DNA of 64,000 nucleotides from Rhizophagus irregularis (taxonomy: Eukaryota; Glomeromycota; Glomeromycetes; Glomerales; Glomeraceae): the NCBI RefSeq assembly GCF_026210795.1, contig NC_089439.1, positions 1,984,001-2,048,000 of the forward strand, in the 5' to 3' direction. The notes under the pieces were generated by a model. That model had not been told where the DNA came from. It saw only the letters and a program-made list of their open reading frames with translations, and searched no databases. Numbering within the stretch: position 1 is the first letter of the stretch; each line of letters starts with the position of its first letter. The translations under genes and the position numbers were made by a program. This document shows positions 35,359-46,358 of the stretch, piece after piece.

Positions 35359-36655
35359 CAGCAATGTTACATGCAATTGTCATGTATATATCACATTATG
35401 TGGCGCAATTTGTAAAATATGTATGCCATTTTAATTATGCCCAAAATTCTACCCTAATTCTGGTAAGGCGACAATCACCAGCGGTGATATTTAGCAATAC
35501 TCAATTTTAAATGCTGTTTTTGACTCAACATGTAAGTAATTGATTTTTATTGTAGTGTAAGATAAGTTGATCATCAAATGACAAATGAATTTAATAAGTT
35601 ATACGGAGAATGTGAAATTAATGATTTTTTTTTTTTAAAGAAATAGGCATAAAATTTGAGAAATCGCTTGATTATTATTAATGACACTATAATTAATCAA
35701 ATCGGGCGTTCTCAGACGTTTATACATGACGAAAATTTTACATAATGGTACATTTCCAGACGTTTATTGTGCATAAACACACGCAAAAACTCACTATTAT
35801 GTAATTTCAATATTCTTCACTTGTTTATAATTTATTTTTTTACCAACTTTATGATTAATATTCAAAGTTGAGAAAGAGAAGAAGAAATCCAGTTGTACAT
35901 AAATATGAATATAATGAATATAATATGAATATTGTATTACTAACACACACACACATATTTTATATTAATTTAAATAATCAAAAAAAAAAAATATTCAATT
36001 AAAATTCCATTAAACCGGACAAATATTAAAATTTTCCAATTGAAATTTTACAGACGTGATTGCAATCAATCAATAGTATTGTTGTGCCGTTGGTAGAAGA
36101 TAATTATCATAAAGAGACGAATATATAGGAATATACCGTTTTTTATTTGGATAACAAAAACTGGTAAAACCGATAATTTAGCACAAAATAACCGATTTTG
36201 GTCTATAAGTTTGCTTTCTATTAGGATGGTATAGGGTGAGATTAAATATTAGTCAATACGTTAATTATTTATGTTAAAATTAGGCATGATATTGAGTGGC
36301 GTGACCCTCCCATCCAATAACTATAATTTTGATTGGCCCAATTACTTGGAATTACTATTAAGTGATTTTGATGGAATTTATTTGGTTACAGGTATATGAT
36401 AAATTATAACAAGGGTAAATTTAAAGTGACCTCTTATAAGTTACGCTTAAATCTCAATATATTTTTGATATTTTGCATCATAACTTTAAAAGTTACGTAA
36501 TTACTGTATAATCGGAAATAAACAAAATTAAGGGTTGTTCCATTTATTTTAGCTATTTTAACTGTTGGTATGTGTTTATTTTATTGTAGTAAATTCATCT
36601 TTTTTTAAAAAAAAAATTCCAATCGCACATAAATTAAAATGATAATTATTACAAG
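35359..36655. other. Intergenic, no gene seen
   Basis: AT-rich, with a short (CA)n near 35943-35956. Nothing coding is recognised. Confidence 0.4.
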
Positions 36656-38036
36656 AGCATAGTGGACATCTCTAAATTATCGCATTATTGTGCCCGATCA
36701 TTTATCGATCATTTATTCAATCTTATACTCTTTGATTGAAAATTATACATAATAATATACGCAACTAACTTAATTGCCAATCCGCCATTCAACGATACAA
36801 AATTGATTAGTAGATCCGTCGCAAGTTCTTATATGAATGACATCGATCGGCACATTTCAACTCCGATTTTGTCCTACATAAGTCATGCTTAATGTAACCA
36901 TACTTTACCAATCAATAATGCAAAACGTGAATATGTCACAAAAAAAAAAAAATTTTTTTTCGTTTGCTATAAAATTTAAAGAGTTTACTTTGGAGGAAGT
37001 CACCATTCCAGCTCATATTTTAGGTAACTTTACACCAATTATTCGCGAATTTTGCAAATTTTACAAGGTTTTTTTGTATTATTATATAATATATGGTATA
37101 TTCTTGCTTAGATTAACAAAATAATGTTTAAAAAAAAATAAAATAAAAAAATTTTTTTTTTTTTGGCAATGTTCTAGTTTTACCAGTTTTATAAAACTAT
37201 ACCTAAGTAATGTAACACCTTTTTTTAATGTATTTTTAGGGCATTTATATTACAACAAAACGTTTTCAAACTTGTGCAAACACCATTCAGAAGCAATAGT
37301 ATTTAATATAAAAATGTCCGACGAGATTAATTATAGATTGCCGATCATTTTGTATCGCTGAGTGGCGAATCGGCAATTAATTTTACTAGTAGCAACTTTT
37401 TAAATTTTAATAATAATGTTGTTATATTAAGTCATTTGAAAAATTCTACATAATAATATATGCTTAAATTTTACAAACAAATTTATATTAGTTTAAATTT
37501 ACTGTGTATTAAATTTTATTAAAATCGCATTATTATTGGAGAATTTTTAAAAAATTGACCATACAGTAATTGGCACATATAAAACTTTTGGTTTCAAGCA
37601 AATTGATATGGTTTCATTTACCATATATTCCCAAATAGTAGATGTATGTATGATAAAATTTTCAGAGTTCGCCCGAACATCTGTGGCTTCGCCCGAAGCT
37701 TTAAAGTCAAATTATCATATGATCTGCAAATGGTCGGCATTAAGATAATTACTGAAAATTTCGGCCCAAAGCTAACTTTTGTGTTACCCCGATTTTCACT
37801 ATATTATTTTTACATTATATTTCTAGTTATGTATCTCGAACTATTAAATAAATAGTCAGTATAAAATTTATGGATTCGCCTAAGGTTTTAAAATGTGAAT
37901 TAAATATTGTGTTAATACTGTATTTTGCGGTATATAAGCACCCCTTTTTGCACTTAATGCCGGCCAAGATCCTCATAATTCCGGCCAAAACGGTATGATC
38001 TGTAAATGATCGACATTGTGACATGTCCGCTAAGAT
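36656..38036. mobile_element. MULE-like element relative, 1.38 kb, with nested insertion
   Basis: Ends AGCATAGTGGACAT on the left and ATGTCCGCTAAGAT on the right match the termini of 34729-35349 with a few changes. CGATCATTTATCGATCATTT and GTAAATGATCGACATTGT are the subterminal repeats. No exact 9-bp target duplication is left (TATTACAAG against ATATATTTA). A second inverted-repeat element lies inside at 36774-37376. Internal open frames are not recognisable. Confidence 0.65.
36774..37376. mobile_element. Nested TTAA-flanked inverted-repeat element, 603 bp
   Basis: The left end TTGCCAATCCGCCATTCAAC and, from the right, TTGCCGATTCGCCACTCAGC agree at 26 of the first 30 positions, continuing GATACAAAAT in both. 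TTAA flanks both sides (36770-36773 and 37377-37380). TTAA targets are typical of piggyBac-like and some other superfamilies. The internal open frame 36885-37124 has no recognisable transposase motif. Confidence 0.65.
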
Positions 38037-38962
38037 ATATATTTACAGTATATATTTGTAGCCAAACGCCAAAACTTAAAAATTTAAGGGGTTTAGATTA
38101 CGGCATATAAACATTACCATTTAGCTTTCAATACGAAGATATTTTAAGTAAGGACTTCCAACCTTTTCATACTGCAATAAGAAACTACAATTACAAATCA
38201 AAAAAAAAAAGGGATCACCCGATCAAATCAGGTGTCCTTTTATCGCCACATTTAAAACTAAATTTGACTCAAAAAAACCAATTTTACAACCAAAAAACCT
38301 TCTCCCTAATAATAAAATGGATTCCTTGTTAAACAAATTAAATTTTAAATTCTTCAAAAAAGATTAATAAAGTTATTGATTTGTAATCATGTAATCTTTC
38401 TCTGGATTATAAAGGTTAGGTAAATGTTACCAATATTGAAAAGTAATCATAACCATTGCTGTTTGAAAATATGAAATCAAAAATGTTGTTTTGGAGATCA
38501 AAACTAGGGGGCGAACAATAAAAAAAAATCTAGTGTTCCTTGTGTTCAAGATAGCGGAATGGTTGAATCTGACACTTGCGCTGCAGTTCGCGCCAAAATG
38601 CATGTAAAGGGTACACAAATGATCAAATGATGTAATGCATTTTTTTGTTTTTTCCCCCCGTAATTCTCTTTATTAGTATTGGTAATTATGCATTTTCTAA
38701 AAAAAAAAGCCTAATAAACGGATCGTCATTTAGAAATCCAATTATCTACTATTACTATCGGTAAATTTAAAAATATCAAAATCACGTGATCTGTGCTTGC
38801 GCCTCAACAATCTCTTTTTTCTTTTTTTTCTTATTAAATTGTTCTTTAAAAATTTATTAAGCAAAAAAAAAATTAAATATTGTAGGGAATATTTTATGAA
38901 GTTGTAAATAATAATTTTAGCATTTTTACAAATTTTATAATATTAATTCTACATTTCTACAT
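38037..38962. other. Intergenic, no gene seen
   Basis: AT-rich, with a CACGTG at 38783. GATAGCGGAATGGTTGAATC and AGTTCGCGCC near 38550-38600 faintly resemble tRNA promoter boxes, but no tRNA fold is possible. Confidence 0.35.
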
Positions 38963-39149
38963 CCCTGTAAAAGAAGTCAATCCATGTTTTATATTCCATC
39001 TTTTTTCTGTAGAAGGCTCATATTTCCGGAATTAATAACCTAATATCACGGAATTTATCGAATCATTTACATTTTCCGTGAATGGATCCGTGAAAGGCTC
39101 ATTTTTACGGAGTTTTTACAGAAATAGTGGATAAAATTTTTTCATAGGG
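38963..39149 (+). mobile_element. CCCTGTAAAA MITE, 187 bp
   Basis: Same family and orientation as 15661-15850. It starts CCCTGTAAAAGAAGTCAATC, ends TTTTTTCATAGGG, and is flanked by direct CAT (38960-38962, 39150-39152). Confidence 0.85.
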
Positions 39150-39855
39150 CATGAATGACCAATTAGAGTAGTATGGAAACACTAATTTGCTATTAAAATT
39201 GTAGAGATAGATATTTTTTAAAAGAAATTACTTCTGATGCATTTGTTCTTAAGTTTATAGCGTGATTTCAGGACTTTGACTAAATAAAATTGATGTAGGA
39301 AGCTTAAGTAACTTTTGGAGATCAACTGAAGCCCAAGTCATTCAGTAGGTGTAGGACTACATAGATGTTAATTTTGTAAGCTAGAATGAAATATTTTGGA
39401 ATAATTAGTACAATAGTGTATTTGAAAATTACTTCTTAAAATAATGTTAGTTTATTTGTCATTAATTAAGTGTAAAGAGTTATTTTTTAGATGTGTTTAC
39501 TACAAAGTAAATAAATAATTATTCTATACATGTTCATGAAAACATATCAAACCTTTCTTTTTTTTTTTCTTTAAGTTGTCTTATAAATCAAAATTTGTGA
39601 GGTCACATAAATCACGTGCGAGCAAATTGATGAACATAACTCTATATTTGAATTTGTATTGCATAGATACGAACTTAAAACCATGCTTTAAAAGAATGTT
39701 TTATTACATTCTTCATTACAATTAAATTGCGATTAATCCAACTTTACACAATTTCACTCTCAATTGAACTTTAATATTTAATATTTATTTAAATATCTCA
39801 AAATAGATAAAAATTTTAATATAATAGCCATAACCAACATTATTGAATATATCAG
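39150..39855. other. Intergenic, no gene seen
   Basis: AT-rich, one CACGTG at 39613. No supported coding sequence. Confidence 0.4.
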
Positions 39856-41262
39856 CCCTATAAAAAATATGTATACGGAAAGGATACGTTTTGTATACAT
39901 TTTATGTACGTTTCTATAGATTCCGTATACAAATTCCGTATATTTAATAAGTAATTCATTTTTGAACATTTTTTTTAAAAAACTAATGTATAAGAAATGT
40001 ATACGGAAAAAATTAATCATGCGGAATGTATACGGAATTTTTAAACTTAATATTTTTAGAAGATAATTTTACAAAAATTCCGTATCATAACACGAGATCA
40101 CATGATTTTTTATTGTTTTGTTATGATACGTTTTTTGTTTTTTATATAAACCCTTACTTTGATGAGTTTGATCTTCCGATCTTCCTTTCTGTCTTTCCTT
40201 TCCTTTCTCTTTCTCTTGTCTTATTTTTGTTATTTTTTCTAAATTTTTCTTCTTTCTTCGTCACCCCCTTTTAAAAATAATTTTTTTTTCGCCACTCTCC
40301 TTTGAAAAAAAATTTTTTCTTTTATTCCCACTCTTCCTTTTTTTTAAAAAAAAATTCTTCTTTCTATTTCTATTTCCTCTTTTTAAAAAAATATTTTTTT
40401 TGGTTATTCTTTATTCCCCTTTCTTCTTTATTTATATTTAATTTCATAGGCCAGCAGATTTTTTTTGTGAGAATATTCAGTTTCTTTTTTTTTTTTTTTG
40501 TAGATCAGTTTGGGAGTCCTTTTCTTTTTGTAGGATGATTCAGGATTTTTTTCTTTTTTTAGGTCAGTTCAAATTGTTTTTTTGTATGTTGGGTTCAAAT
40601 TCTTTTCTTTTTGTAGGTTGTTTCAGTTTTGTTGCTTCAGAGTCTTCTTTTTTTGTAGGTCAGTTTTGGATTTATTTTGTTGTTTTGGTTTCTTTTTCAT
40701 CAGATGCTTCATAATTCTTTTCTAGGTCAGACATTCTGGAGTTCTCTTTCTTTTTTTGTAGGAATGCTGACCTTTGGTGACTTGGAAGATTGCAGATACT
40801 ATATGAAGGGGGGGTTTTGTTTCCAATTAAGTTAGACGTTCTTATGTTTCTTTTTTTTGTTCTTTTAGGTTGTTTGACTCCAAATGAACCTGAACTTATA
40901 GATAATTTAGGTTGCAATAGGTGGTTTTAATAAAGAGGGAATTTTCATAATGTCTTTGTACTTTGTTTATTTTTTATTTTTTATTTCATTTAATAAAGTG
41001 AAATTAGATTTATGTAAATACAATTATAGTAAACTGTAATACAAATAGTAAATTCAGTGACCAAATCGTATAAATTTCGTGATAAAATCAGTGATCAAAT
41101 CATGTAAATTCCATATAAATCCCGTGCAAATTCCGTATCCAAACCATATTTTTGGTGATACGGAATTGTGCATTTTTCCGTATCCTATTATGATACGTTA
41201 TTTCTAAGGAAAAAAAATCGTATAAAAACTTCATAAAAAACGTATCCAATTTTTTTATAGGG
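39856..41262. mobile_element. CCCTATAAAA-ended element, 1.4 kb, GTATACG-rich
   Basis: Begins CCCTATAAAAAATATG and ends CCAATTTTTTTATAGGG. It is flanked by direct CAG (39853-39855 and 41263-41265). Both subterminal regions are packed with GTATACGGAA, CCGTAT and TGATACG motifs (for example 39875-40035 and 41080-41240). The core (about 40150-40920) is pyrimidine-rich, with repeated TTTTTGTAGGTCAGTT and TTGTAGGTTGTTTCAG-like segments. The open frames in it are Phe/Ser low-complexity and show no transposase motif. It is interpreted as a larger non-autonomous member of the same terminal-repeat group as the MITEs. Confidence 0.75.
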
Positions 41263-41889
41263 CAGATATATTTTAAAACAAATTATTTTTTTATCGCGTT
41301 CTTATTAATTCAAATTGAAGACTTACCTGTTATGGTCGAATAATGATAGGTCACGTTACACTATGATGGTTTGATATATATGCAACCAATTAAATTGATA
41401 TGAGAATTATTTAAATTTCAAATTTAACCGATAGATATAAATTTATATGTTTACAGCAGAAAAGCCCATCGTGCGAAAAAATTTATCAAAAATATAATGA
41501 AAATGGAAAATGGAAAATGGAAACCATTCAAAATCCCGGCACTCACTAACCTGAAGCTTATTAACTTGTTTTTAATTTTACATTATTATTTTTTTATTAT
41601 TAATGCGGCGTAAAATTAAGTAACAATTAATCATTTTTATTAATATGTAAGATATTTAAAATACTTCACAAAAATTAGTTTTTATTGAGTTTATTAGTTA
41701 GAAAAATTAAATTTCAATTTTTTTTTTTATAAATGTAATTTTTTGTATATAAAGATATAATTTTTATTTTTATTATAATTAAATAACTTATTTTAATTTT
41801 TTTCTGGGGTGTCGGGATTTGGATTGAGATTTGTCAATCATTTACACAAAAATTACAAACATTTATCATTGATTATCTTGATCATCTTA
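41263..41889. other. Intergenic, no gene seen
   Basis: AT-rich. A short GGAAAAT-type tandem lies at about 41503-41525. Nothing coding. Confidence 0.35.
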
Positions 41890-42582
41890 TCTATTATATA
41901 AAAGGACTAACCTTTCAAGATAATCTTAAATAAACATGAGTAGTGATGATACTGTTTATATCTGCGGAAGTATTATTAATCACATAATTTAACCGTTATT
42001 AATAGCAGATTACGAGAATCTAAAAATTTTTTTTGCCCAACCTTAGTTTATAACGTAAACCAATTAAATACATCTCATTCATATATTGCCATTTAAATTT
42101 TTTTATTCAAATATAATAATTTCCTGAGCAAAAATAGAAATAGCAACATCAATCTAATAAATAATACAAATCAGCTGTAGTTTTGTGAAATCAAAATAAA
42201 AATCTATGCAATGCAATATAATATTTATACCGCCGCAAACTTTAAAAAACATAATAATAAACAACGTATATGTCACAACAATGTTAAAGCTTTTATATGT
42301 GCACACTTGTTTTTTTTTATTGTAAATTATAATTAATTTAAAATCTTAGTCAAAAAATTCATATAATTTCTTAATATAACATAATACATATTTCTTAATA
42401 TAACATATTACATATGATGTTTTCGATTTATGAAAATTTTTTGTTCGCGTGAAACTTAACTCAATCGAATCAAATATAAACGATAAAAAGCATAATTTTA
42501 AAATTGGAAAATTATAATTCTTATATCGAAAGTGTATAGGTTGGGAAAAAATCATTTTTTAAATTTAATTATTCGAAATATG

Positions 42583-42954
42583 TTAATTCTTTTTGCTAGA
42601 AGAAGGATCATTTTTGTTGTTGCAATTTTGAGTTGTAAAATCAGCCAATTTTTGTAAACTCTCTAATGTGAAACGTGATAAATCGTATTCTAATTCACAA
42701 GGAACGCTATTCAGTGTGAATTTTGCGCGGAATAAGGAAATTTCATTGGTCTTCCTAGGGATATTTTTACGAAAATTGCCGACGATTTCTTCTAATCTAT
42801 TTATTTTATTTGAAAATAATTTGATGCAATCGTTCGTTTCCTTACAATCCTGACAAGGTTTCACAGGCTTCTTCCTTATTCTTTTGCCACCTGAGTCGAG
42901 TCGGATTTTCTGCATATAGGTTCTTTGATCATACTTTTTATTTTTTGACGACAT
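42583..42954 (-). CDS. Small Cys family protein, copy 2 (123 residues)
   Basis: Intact paralogue of the 33105 gene, function unknown. Features in order: YMQKIRL at about 13-19, a basic stretch, CQDCKETNDC (Cys 34, 37, 43), LFSNKINRLEEIVGN in a probable helix, and RAKFTLNSVPCELEYDLS with FTLESLQKL and FTTQNC. It ends in a Ser/Lys tail. Over the 39-residue C-terminal block it matches copy 3 at about 33 positions. CCTTCATT lies 9 bases upstream of the ATG, and a TATATAA-like box lies about 60 bases upstream. There is no signal peptide. It sits inside the candidate Helitron and between other mobile elements. Confidence 0.75.
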   Translation of the reverse strand: MSSKNKKYDQRTYMQKIRLDSGGKRIRKKPVKPCQDCKETNDCIKLFSNKINRLEEIVGNFRKNIPRKTNEISLFRAKFTLNSVPCELEYDLSRFTLESLQKLADFTTQNCNNKNDPSSSKKN

Positions 42955-42963
42955 TAAAAAAAA

Positions 42964-42971
42964 AATGAAGG
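42964..42971 (-). promoter_or_regulatory. Conserved CCTTCATT leader motif
   Basis: Minus-strand CCTTCATT, 9 bases before the copy 2 ATG. Same octamer as upstream of copies 1 and 3. Confidence 0.4.
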
Positions 42972-43340
42972 TAGTCTTAGAAATGTTTTGGCTCTCGAAC
43001 GAAAAGTGTATGCTTATATAAATTTTAGTGCAGTATTGTGTGTTACCTGTTACACATAGTGTTAGTACGTCGCGCTTTTTTTATTTTTAAATTAGCTGAC
43101 CTAGTGTACGGGCGCAGCACATGATTAAAATTTTTCGCACACTTTTTGGTAAAGATGTGCTCTGTGCCTGCACAGTAAAATTTTACATAGAACAACTGTT
43201 GCATAGTCACATGTTAAATTTAATCATTATTTTTTAATGCCGCGCAGTTACTTTTTATGATCGGGCGCAAATGTATCACGCGGAGTAGCTGCGCACAATT
43301 TATCTCAGAAAAATTTTCGGTTAACTGCTAAACGATATTG

Positions 43341-43494
43341 TATGATATATACAGTATCTCCGATGTTGTATAGTATAATGGTCGAAAATCTATACAGTAT
43401 AGTTTTTATTTATACAATTATACATTATAGCTTTTTATCTATACTGTATAATTTTTTTACACTATACTATACAACATCGGAAGTATATATCATA
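43341..43494. mobile_element. Palindromic fold-back element, about 154 bp
   Basis: TATGATATATACAGTATCTC plus CGATGTTGTATAGTATA on the left mirrors TATACTATACAACATCGG plus AAGTATATATCATA on the right. The inner arms CTATACAGTATAG and CTATACTGTATA also pair. There is no coding capacity. The flanks are ATTG and CTCA, so no clear target duplication. Confidence 0.75.
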
Positions 43495-43723
43495 CTCAAT
43501 AACTATATTATCATCTAAATTAAAAAAATTATGATTTAAAAAAATATATACAGTACAATTCCAAACCCTGCTTATATATAAGTTCAACTGCGTAACTTGA
43601 TCATATAAATTTGTATTTACGATTTTATCACAATTATGGTACTGCACTTGCGCCAAAAACTAATTGGTTATTATCTATATAACCAAAGAAACCTGTATAA
43701 ATAATAATTTTCAGCGCCTAATT

Positions 43724-44182
43724 TAGGGATTGGACCCGGGTTGGACTATACCTGGGTTACCCGGGTATCCGGGTGTAATAATTTCCACCAGGGTGGAGGC
43801 AGGTGGGTCAACAACCTGGCAGATTACCCGTCGGGTCACCTGTTCAGTCACCTATTGTTGATTAAATCATTTATAAGTTCCCGTTTAGTATTAATTATTA
43901 ATAAATTAGTAAAATGATGAATGGAATTGTATCATATGATATTAAACTTAAAGTAGAAGTAGTTAGCCAATTTTTATTTGTTAATTTATATTGTAAAGCT
44001 TGGAATTAATAATATTTGAATATAATAAATTCGTCTTTTTTGATCATAAAGCTATTATATAACAAAAGAAATTTATATATAATTATAAATGTTTTGCAAG
44101 TTTTAAAAATAAATAGTTAATTTTTATATGGTCCATCTGTCAGGTGACCCGGGTAAGATTTTTTAGACGGGTCCAACCTCTA
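43724..44182. mobile_element. hAT-like MITE with 8-bp target duplication, 459 bp
   Basis: Ends TAGGGATTGGACCC and, from the right, TAGAGGTTGGACCC. They are flanked by the perfect 8-bp direct repeat GCCTAATT (43716-43723 and 44183-44190). An 8-bp duplication and a TAGNG terminus fit the hAT superfamily. GC-rich ends with repeated CCCGGGT and GGGTCACC contrast with an AT-rich middle. No coding sequence. Confidence 0.85.
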
Positions 44183-44190
44183 GCCTAATT

Positions 44191-45509
44191 CAGTAATTAC
44201 TATAGTAGGATCATGTGTATTTTATCGCTAATACAATTCCGGTTAATGAAATTTTAATCGGACATTCTTTTTTGCTAAATAACGGAAAAAGGCTTACAAA
44301 TCATATTTCATTTTTTTGATCAATTACTGTACGTTGATGTTTAAAAATCTTATTTCGATCTCTTTTTTAGAGTAATATTTTTTTTCATTCTTTTTTTAAG
44401 ATTGGTCTTTTTTTCGACCAGATCTTTTTTTTTAAAATAATATATATATATATATATATTGGTCTTTTCTTTGGGCCAGATCTTTTTTTTAATATTTTTT
44501 TCGGTCTCTTTTTGTTAGAACGGAACTTTTTATACATATTTTTTTTTATCTACACATATATGTATATTATTATTATTATTAATTTATTTCGTCTTTTAGT
44601 CTTACTAGATCTAGATCGGTGATTGGATCGATTGGATTGATGCTGTGGTCCTATTTTTAATAATTTTTTCTTATTTTTTTTCCTACTTTTTCTTTATTTA
44701 ATTCTTTCACCCCTTAGGTTTTGATTGGCGAAATAATCAAAATAATTTTTTTTTTTATTGAATAAATATGCTTAGAATAAGTATATATTTTTTACTTAAA
44801 AATAATAAAAAATATGATATTATAATAAGATCTAATTCATCTAAATATAAAACAAAAATTTTTTTATTGATACATTGATTCTAAATTTATTTTAATCCTG
44901 TTGCAACGCAACAGGCTACAGCTAGTATTGAACTAAATATAATAATTATCCTTGGTTTACTAAAATAACAAGTGAATAAATTATCAAATACAAATTATTG
45001 AATAAAACTTTATAAATTACCCTATTTTTATAAATTCATCAATTATTTATATTTATAATTACATTATAGATCTTATTACTATTACATTTTGTATCCTGAA
45101 TATCAAACAAATTTATAAAACGTCAAGATACTAATTTTATTTGTTGAATAATAGAATTTTGCCAAGAAAACTATAAATCATATAAATTATTAATTTACTA
45201 TTATAAGAAGTCTTAATGAATTGTTCATTCAAGATAATTAATAATGACAAGATGTTTATTGATATCGGGAAAAACTTCATATTAATTTAATTTGACATTT
45301 TATTTGTTTATTAATGATACCATTTTTTTCTAGATAGAATTTAGTTATAACGAGTCTCAATATTACGCCATTTATGTATATCATTATCTTATTCCAGTTA
45401 TATTCGATTTATTAATAATAGAGATGGAACAGAAGTTTTGCTTTTTTAAATTTTCTCAATAAAGAAAATTGACCGTACAAAAAAAAAGAGACTATATGAT
45501 TATCTGTAA
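44191..45509. other. Intergenic, low-complexity
   Basis: Includes a (TA)n run at 44439-44460 between two copies of a GGTCTTTT...CCAGATCTTTTTTTT segment (44404-44430 and 44461-44492), and the hairpin at 44897-44915 described with the candidate Helitron. No gene. Confidence 0.4.
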
Positions 45510-45691
45510 CCTTACAGAAAATTTTATCCGCTGTTTCTGTAAAAACTCCGTAAAAATGAGCCTTTCACGGATATATTTACTGAAAATGTAAATAAATTCC
45601 GTAATATATAAGGTTATTAATTCCGGAAATATGAGTCTTTACGGAAAAAAGATGAAATATAAAAAACAGATCGACTTTTTTTTTTACAGAG
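45510..45691 (-). mobile_element. CCCTGTAAAA MITE, reverse orientation, 182 bp
   Basis: Reverse copy of the 15661 family. It begins CCTTACAGAAAATTTTATCC and ends CGACTTTTTTTTTTACAGAG, flanked by direct TAA (45507-45509, 45692-45694). The terminal GGG is mutated at both ends. Confidence 0.8.
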
Positions 45692-45694
45692 TAA

Positions 45695-46077
45695 TAAATA
45701 TCGAAGCAGTTCAGTGCATTAGTAGTAAAAGGTATTACAATTGCTTGTATACATATTCTCAAAATACATACATCATCCCATAATCCATGAAATTATTTAT
45801 AAACCATCAAGTTTTTTAAATAATTACGCTTAAAAAACTTTTTATCATTGTAACATCAATAATTACAAGTGTTTTAACAGTAAATAAATAATTTATTGAA
45901 TTTGATGTACATTGTACAGTATTTACAGTACGTTCATATTTTAATTTAATCATTAGAATATTTGTTCTAATATTTATTTGTTTCAAATACTTATTCGTAC
46001 TCTGAATTACGGATACAAACTTTATTTGGTGTAACGAAAAAAAATGTAGCTCTATAATAATAGTTATTATTAGCTAA
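45695..46077. other. Intergenic, no gene seen
   Basis: AT-rich. Nothing supported. Confidence 0.35.
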
Positions 46078-46358
46078 ATCGATCACAGGACCGATATAGC
46101 CCCACATTCAATAAATGTGTTATCGTTCTGACGTTTTTGATCATGCATTAATTAATAACAATATAAATAAGCTTTCTATAAATTTCATTTTTATGCTATT
46201 TTTAATCCACTTTATAAAGTTTTATTTAAACTTTTCTACAAAATATTCATTTTACATCATATTTTTTTTATATCAATCATGTGTTATTGCTATGCCTAAT
46301 AAAAAATATCGGTCTATGAAAATCTGCATGATCTTATTGGGCTGAACGATAATAATAT
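46078..46358 (+). repeat. Dispersed repeat, copy B (partner at 26858)
   Basis: Same order of conserved blocks as 26858-27140, from ATCACAGGACCG to CTGAACGATAATAAT, with several small indels. The plus-strand frame at 46115-46345 inside it is not preserved in the other copy, so it is not a gene. Confidence 0.7.

Larger units (their letters stand above)
41890..44925 (+). mobile_element. Candidate Helitron carrying a small Cys gene
   Basis: The putative 3' end is strong. A perfect 8-bp stem hairpin CCTGTTGC-AAC-GCAACAGG (44897-44915) is followed after six bases by CTAG and then T at 44926, the CTRR/T arrangement of Helitrons. The putative 5' end ATCTATTATATAAAAGG, with TC after an A at 41889, is the kind of terminus Helitrons use but is weak alone. 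Helitrons make no target duplication, so boundaries rest on these ends. Inside lie the copy 2 gene, a palindromic element and a hAT-like MITE. No Rep/helicase gene is present, so it would be non-autonomous. The left boundary is uncertain. Confidence 0.4.

Noticed and set aside
38545-38605. tRNA-like boxes TAGCGGAATGG and AGTTCGCGCC
   Set aside because: No cloverleaf can be drawn and the B box deviates from consensus. Weaker than the site at 55015.
40026-40538. Two long open frames inside the 1.4-kb element
   Set aside because: They translate to Phe/Ser/Leu low-complexity from a pyrimidine-rich tract, with no domain or homologue in the window.
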